A stretch of DNA of 64,000 bases. Source: Luteimonas granuli. GTDB lineage: Bacteria > Pseudomonadota > Gammaproteobacteria > Xanthomonadales > Xanthomonadaceae. Within the stretch, counting starts at the first letter, position 1; every line of letters starts with the position of its first letter. The stretch lies in contig NZ_CP042218.1 in NCBI RefSeq assembly GCF_007795095.1, forward strand, positions 1,612,001 through 1,676,000, written 5' to 3'. A program made the position numbers and the translations under genes. The notes under the pieces are model-generated. The model saw nothing but the letters and a program-made list of their open reading frames with translations. It was not told where the DNA came from and did not search any database. Positions 62,976-64,000 of the stretch are shown here, one piece after another.

Positions 62976-64000
62976 GCACCGGAGCCAAGCGCTTCGGGCG
63001 CAAACGGGTCATCGTCACCGCCGCCATCGTCGCGGCCGCGGTTCTGGTCGCGGTGATCTGGGCACGGCGCGCGGGCACCGACGACGGCGCGCTGGTCCTG
63101 TACGGCAACGTCGACATCCGCGAGGTGCAGCTGGCCTTCCGGCAGCCGGGACGGGTCGCGGAAATGATCTTCGAGGAAGGTGACGCGGTCGCCGCCGATG
63201 ACCGCGTGGCCTTGCTCGATGCCCGGCCCTACGAGGACGCGCTGGCGGGCGCGGAGGCGGCGGTCCGGGTGGCACGGGCCGAGGTCGACAAGCTGCACGG
63301 CGGCCTCCGTCCGCAGGAGGTCGCGCAGGCCCGCGAGGCGCTGAACCGCGCGCGGGCCGTCGCCACGGACGCCGGACGCAACTACGAACGCCAGGCCGGC
63401 CTCCTGCCTTCGGGCGCGAGCAGCCGGAGCACGGTCGACGCCGCGCGCGCTGCCCGCGATCAGGCGGTTGCAGCCGTCCGGGCGGCCGAGGCGGCGCTGT
63501 CGCAGGCCGTGGAGGGCTTCCGCAGCGAGGACATCGCCGCGGGGGAGGCGCGGCTGGCCGCTGCCGAGGCGGCCCGTGACCAGGCGCTGACGGCACTCGC
63601 CGATACCCGGCTGCTGGCGCCCGCTGCCGGCACGATCATCGCCCGGATCCGCGAGCCGGGCAGCATGGTCGCGAGCCAGAGCGCGGTCTACAGCCTCAGC
63701 CTCGATCGGCCGGTGTATGTACGGGCCTACGTCGGCGAACCTGATCTGGGCCGTGTCGCTCCGGGAACCCCGGTCCGTGTCCGCAGCGACTCCTCCGACA
63801 GGGTCTACCGGGGCCAGGTCGGCTTCGTCTCGCCACGCGCGGAGTTCACGCCGAAAACCGTCGAGACGCCCGACCTGCGTACCGACCTGGTCTACCGCCT
63901 GCGCGTGGTCATCGATGACGACCAGGTCGATGGCGGACTGCGCCAGGGAATGCCGGTGACCGTCGAGCTCGACGCCGCGTCCGGCTCGGGCGCGGCCGGC
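62972..64000 (+). CDS. ybhG: HlyD/YbhG-family membrane fusion protein, partial
   Basis: 343 residues are visible and the frame is open at the window edge. N-terminal membrane helix (about 12-32), then a lipoyl half LYGNVDIREVQLAFRQPGRV, a long helical hairpin (about 85-215) and the second lipoyl and barrel parts. The stretch FVSPRAEFTPKTVETPDLRT, then DLVYRLRV, is nearly the same as in E. coli YbhG as I recall it. It links an inner-membrane ABC exporter to the outer membrane; the ATPase and permease genes should follow beyond the edge. Confidence 0.9.
   Translation, partial: MSTGAKRFGRKRVIVTAAIVAAAVLVAVIWARRAGTDDGALVLYGNVDIREVQLAFRQPGRVAEMIFEEGDAVAADDRVALLDARPYEDALAGAEAAVRVARAEVDKLHGGLRPQEVAQAREALNRARAVATDAGRNYERQAGLLPSGASSRSTVDAARAARDQAVAAVRAAEAALSQAVEGFRSEDIAAGEARLAAAEAARDQALTALADTRLLAPAAGTIIARIREPGSMVASQSAVYSLSLDRPVYVRAYVGEPDLGRVAPGTPVRVRSDSSDRVYRGQVGFVSPRAEFTPKTVETPDLRTDLVYRLRVVIDDDQVDGGLRQGMPVTVELDAASGSGAAG

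Overview
The window comes from a high-GC gammaproteobacterial chromosome. Gene content and order point to the Xanthomonadaceae/Lysobacteraceae (Luteimonas- or Lysobacter-like): a tonB-exbB-exbD-exbD cluster beside the gyrB-recF-dnaN-dnaA block, then rpmH-rnpA-yidC-mnmE on the opposite strand. The genus is an inference from gene order and protein style; no 16S gene is present.

Region 1 (1-16 kb) is the replication-origin neighbourhood. Leftward genes are an M48 protease, a TPR protein, tonB-exbB-exbD1-exbD2, and dnaA-dnaN-recF-gyrB. Rightward genes are rpmH-rnpA-yidC-mnmE. The dnaA-dnaN gap carries DnaA boxes and an AT-rich stretch and is the best oriC candidate. Four parS-like 16-mers lie within 1.3 kb (7589-8844), two of them inside recF. 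dnaN is intact except for one extra base near 9417.

Region 2 (16-30 kb) holds a TonB-domain lipoprotein, a NatAB-type ABC exporter with a TAP-like hydrolase and a small HTH regulator, a ferredoxin-NADP reductase, YadGH-type ABC genes, an OmpA-type lipoprotein, tatD, hrpB, a small membrane protein and a response regulator-histidine kinase.

Region 3 (30-43 kb) holds rluE, an exported methyltransferase-like lipoprotein, a LysR regulator divergent from a 90-residue protein, the aceK/icd pair (kinase/phosphatase and its substrate), LysM and lipoprotein genes, queF, an M20 hydrolase, zapE, an alpha/beta hydrolase broken at a G8 homopolymer, a nuclease-fold lipoprotein and a cytochrome c5. All but the 90-residue gene run leftward.

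Region 4 (43-53 kb) has tRNA-Arg(CCG), an HdeD-like protein, ubiA, comF, and a biotin operon bioB-bioF-(DMT transporter)-bioH-bioC with a BirA-like inverted repeat over the bioB promoter, then a YdcF protein, a PLP-dependent dehydratase and a Tyr/Gly-rich lipoprotein.

Region 5 (53-64 kb) has mnmG, a remnant of a SulP sulfate transporter, an orphan cytochrome cd1 nitrite reductase with an extra N-terminal cytochrome c domain, a divergent heme-type TonB-dependent receptor (a perfect FNR/DNR box lies between them), an alkaline phosphatase, and a TetR-YbhG unit that runs off the window.

The most unusual non-coding signal is a dispersed structured repeat family (about 7.2, 24.9-25.4 and 56.1 kb): a conserved palindromic core inside long, nearly perfect inverted arms whose sequence differs between copies while complementarity is kept. 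One copy carries a 42-bp tandem array, and another abuts the SulP remnant.
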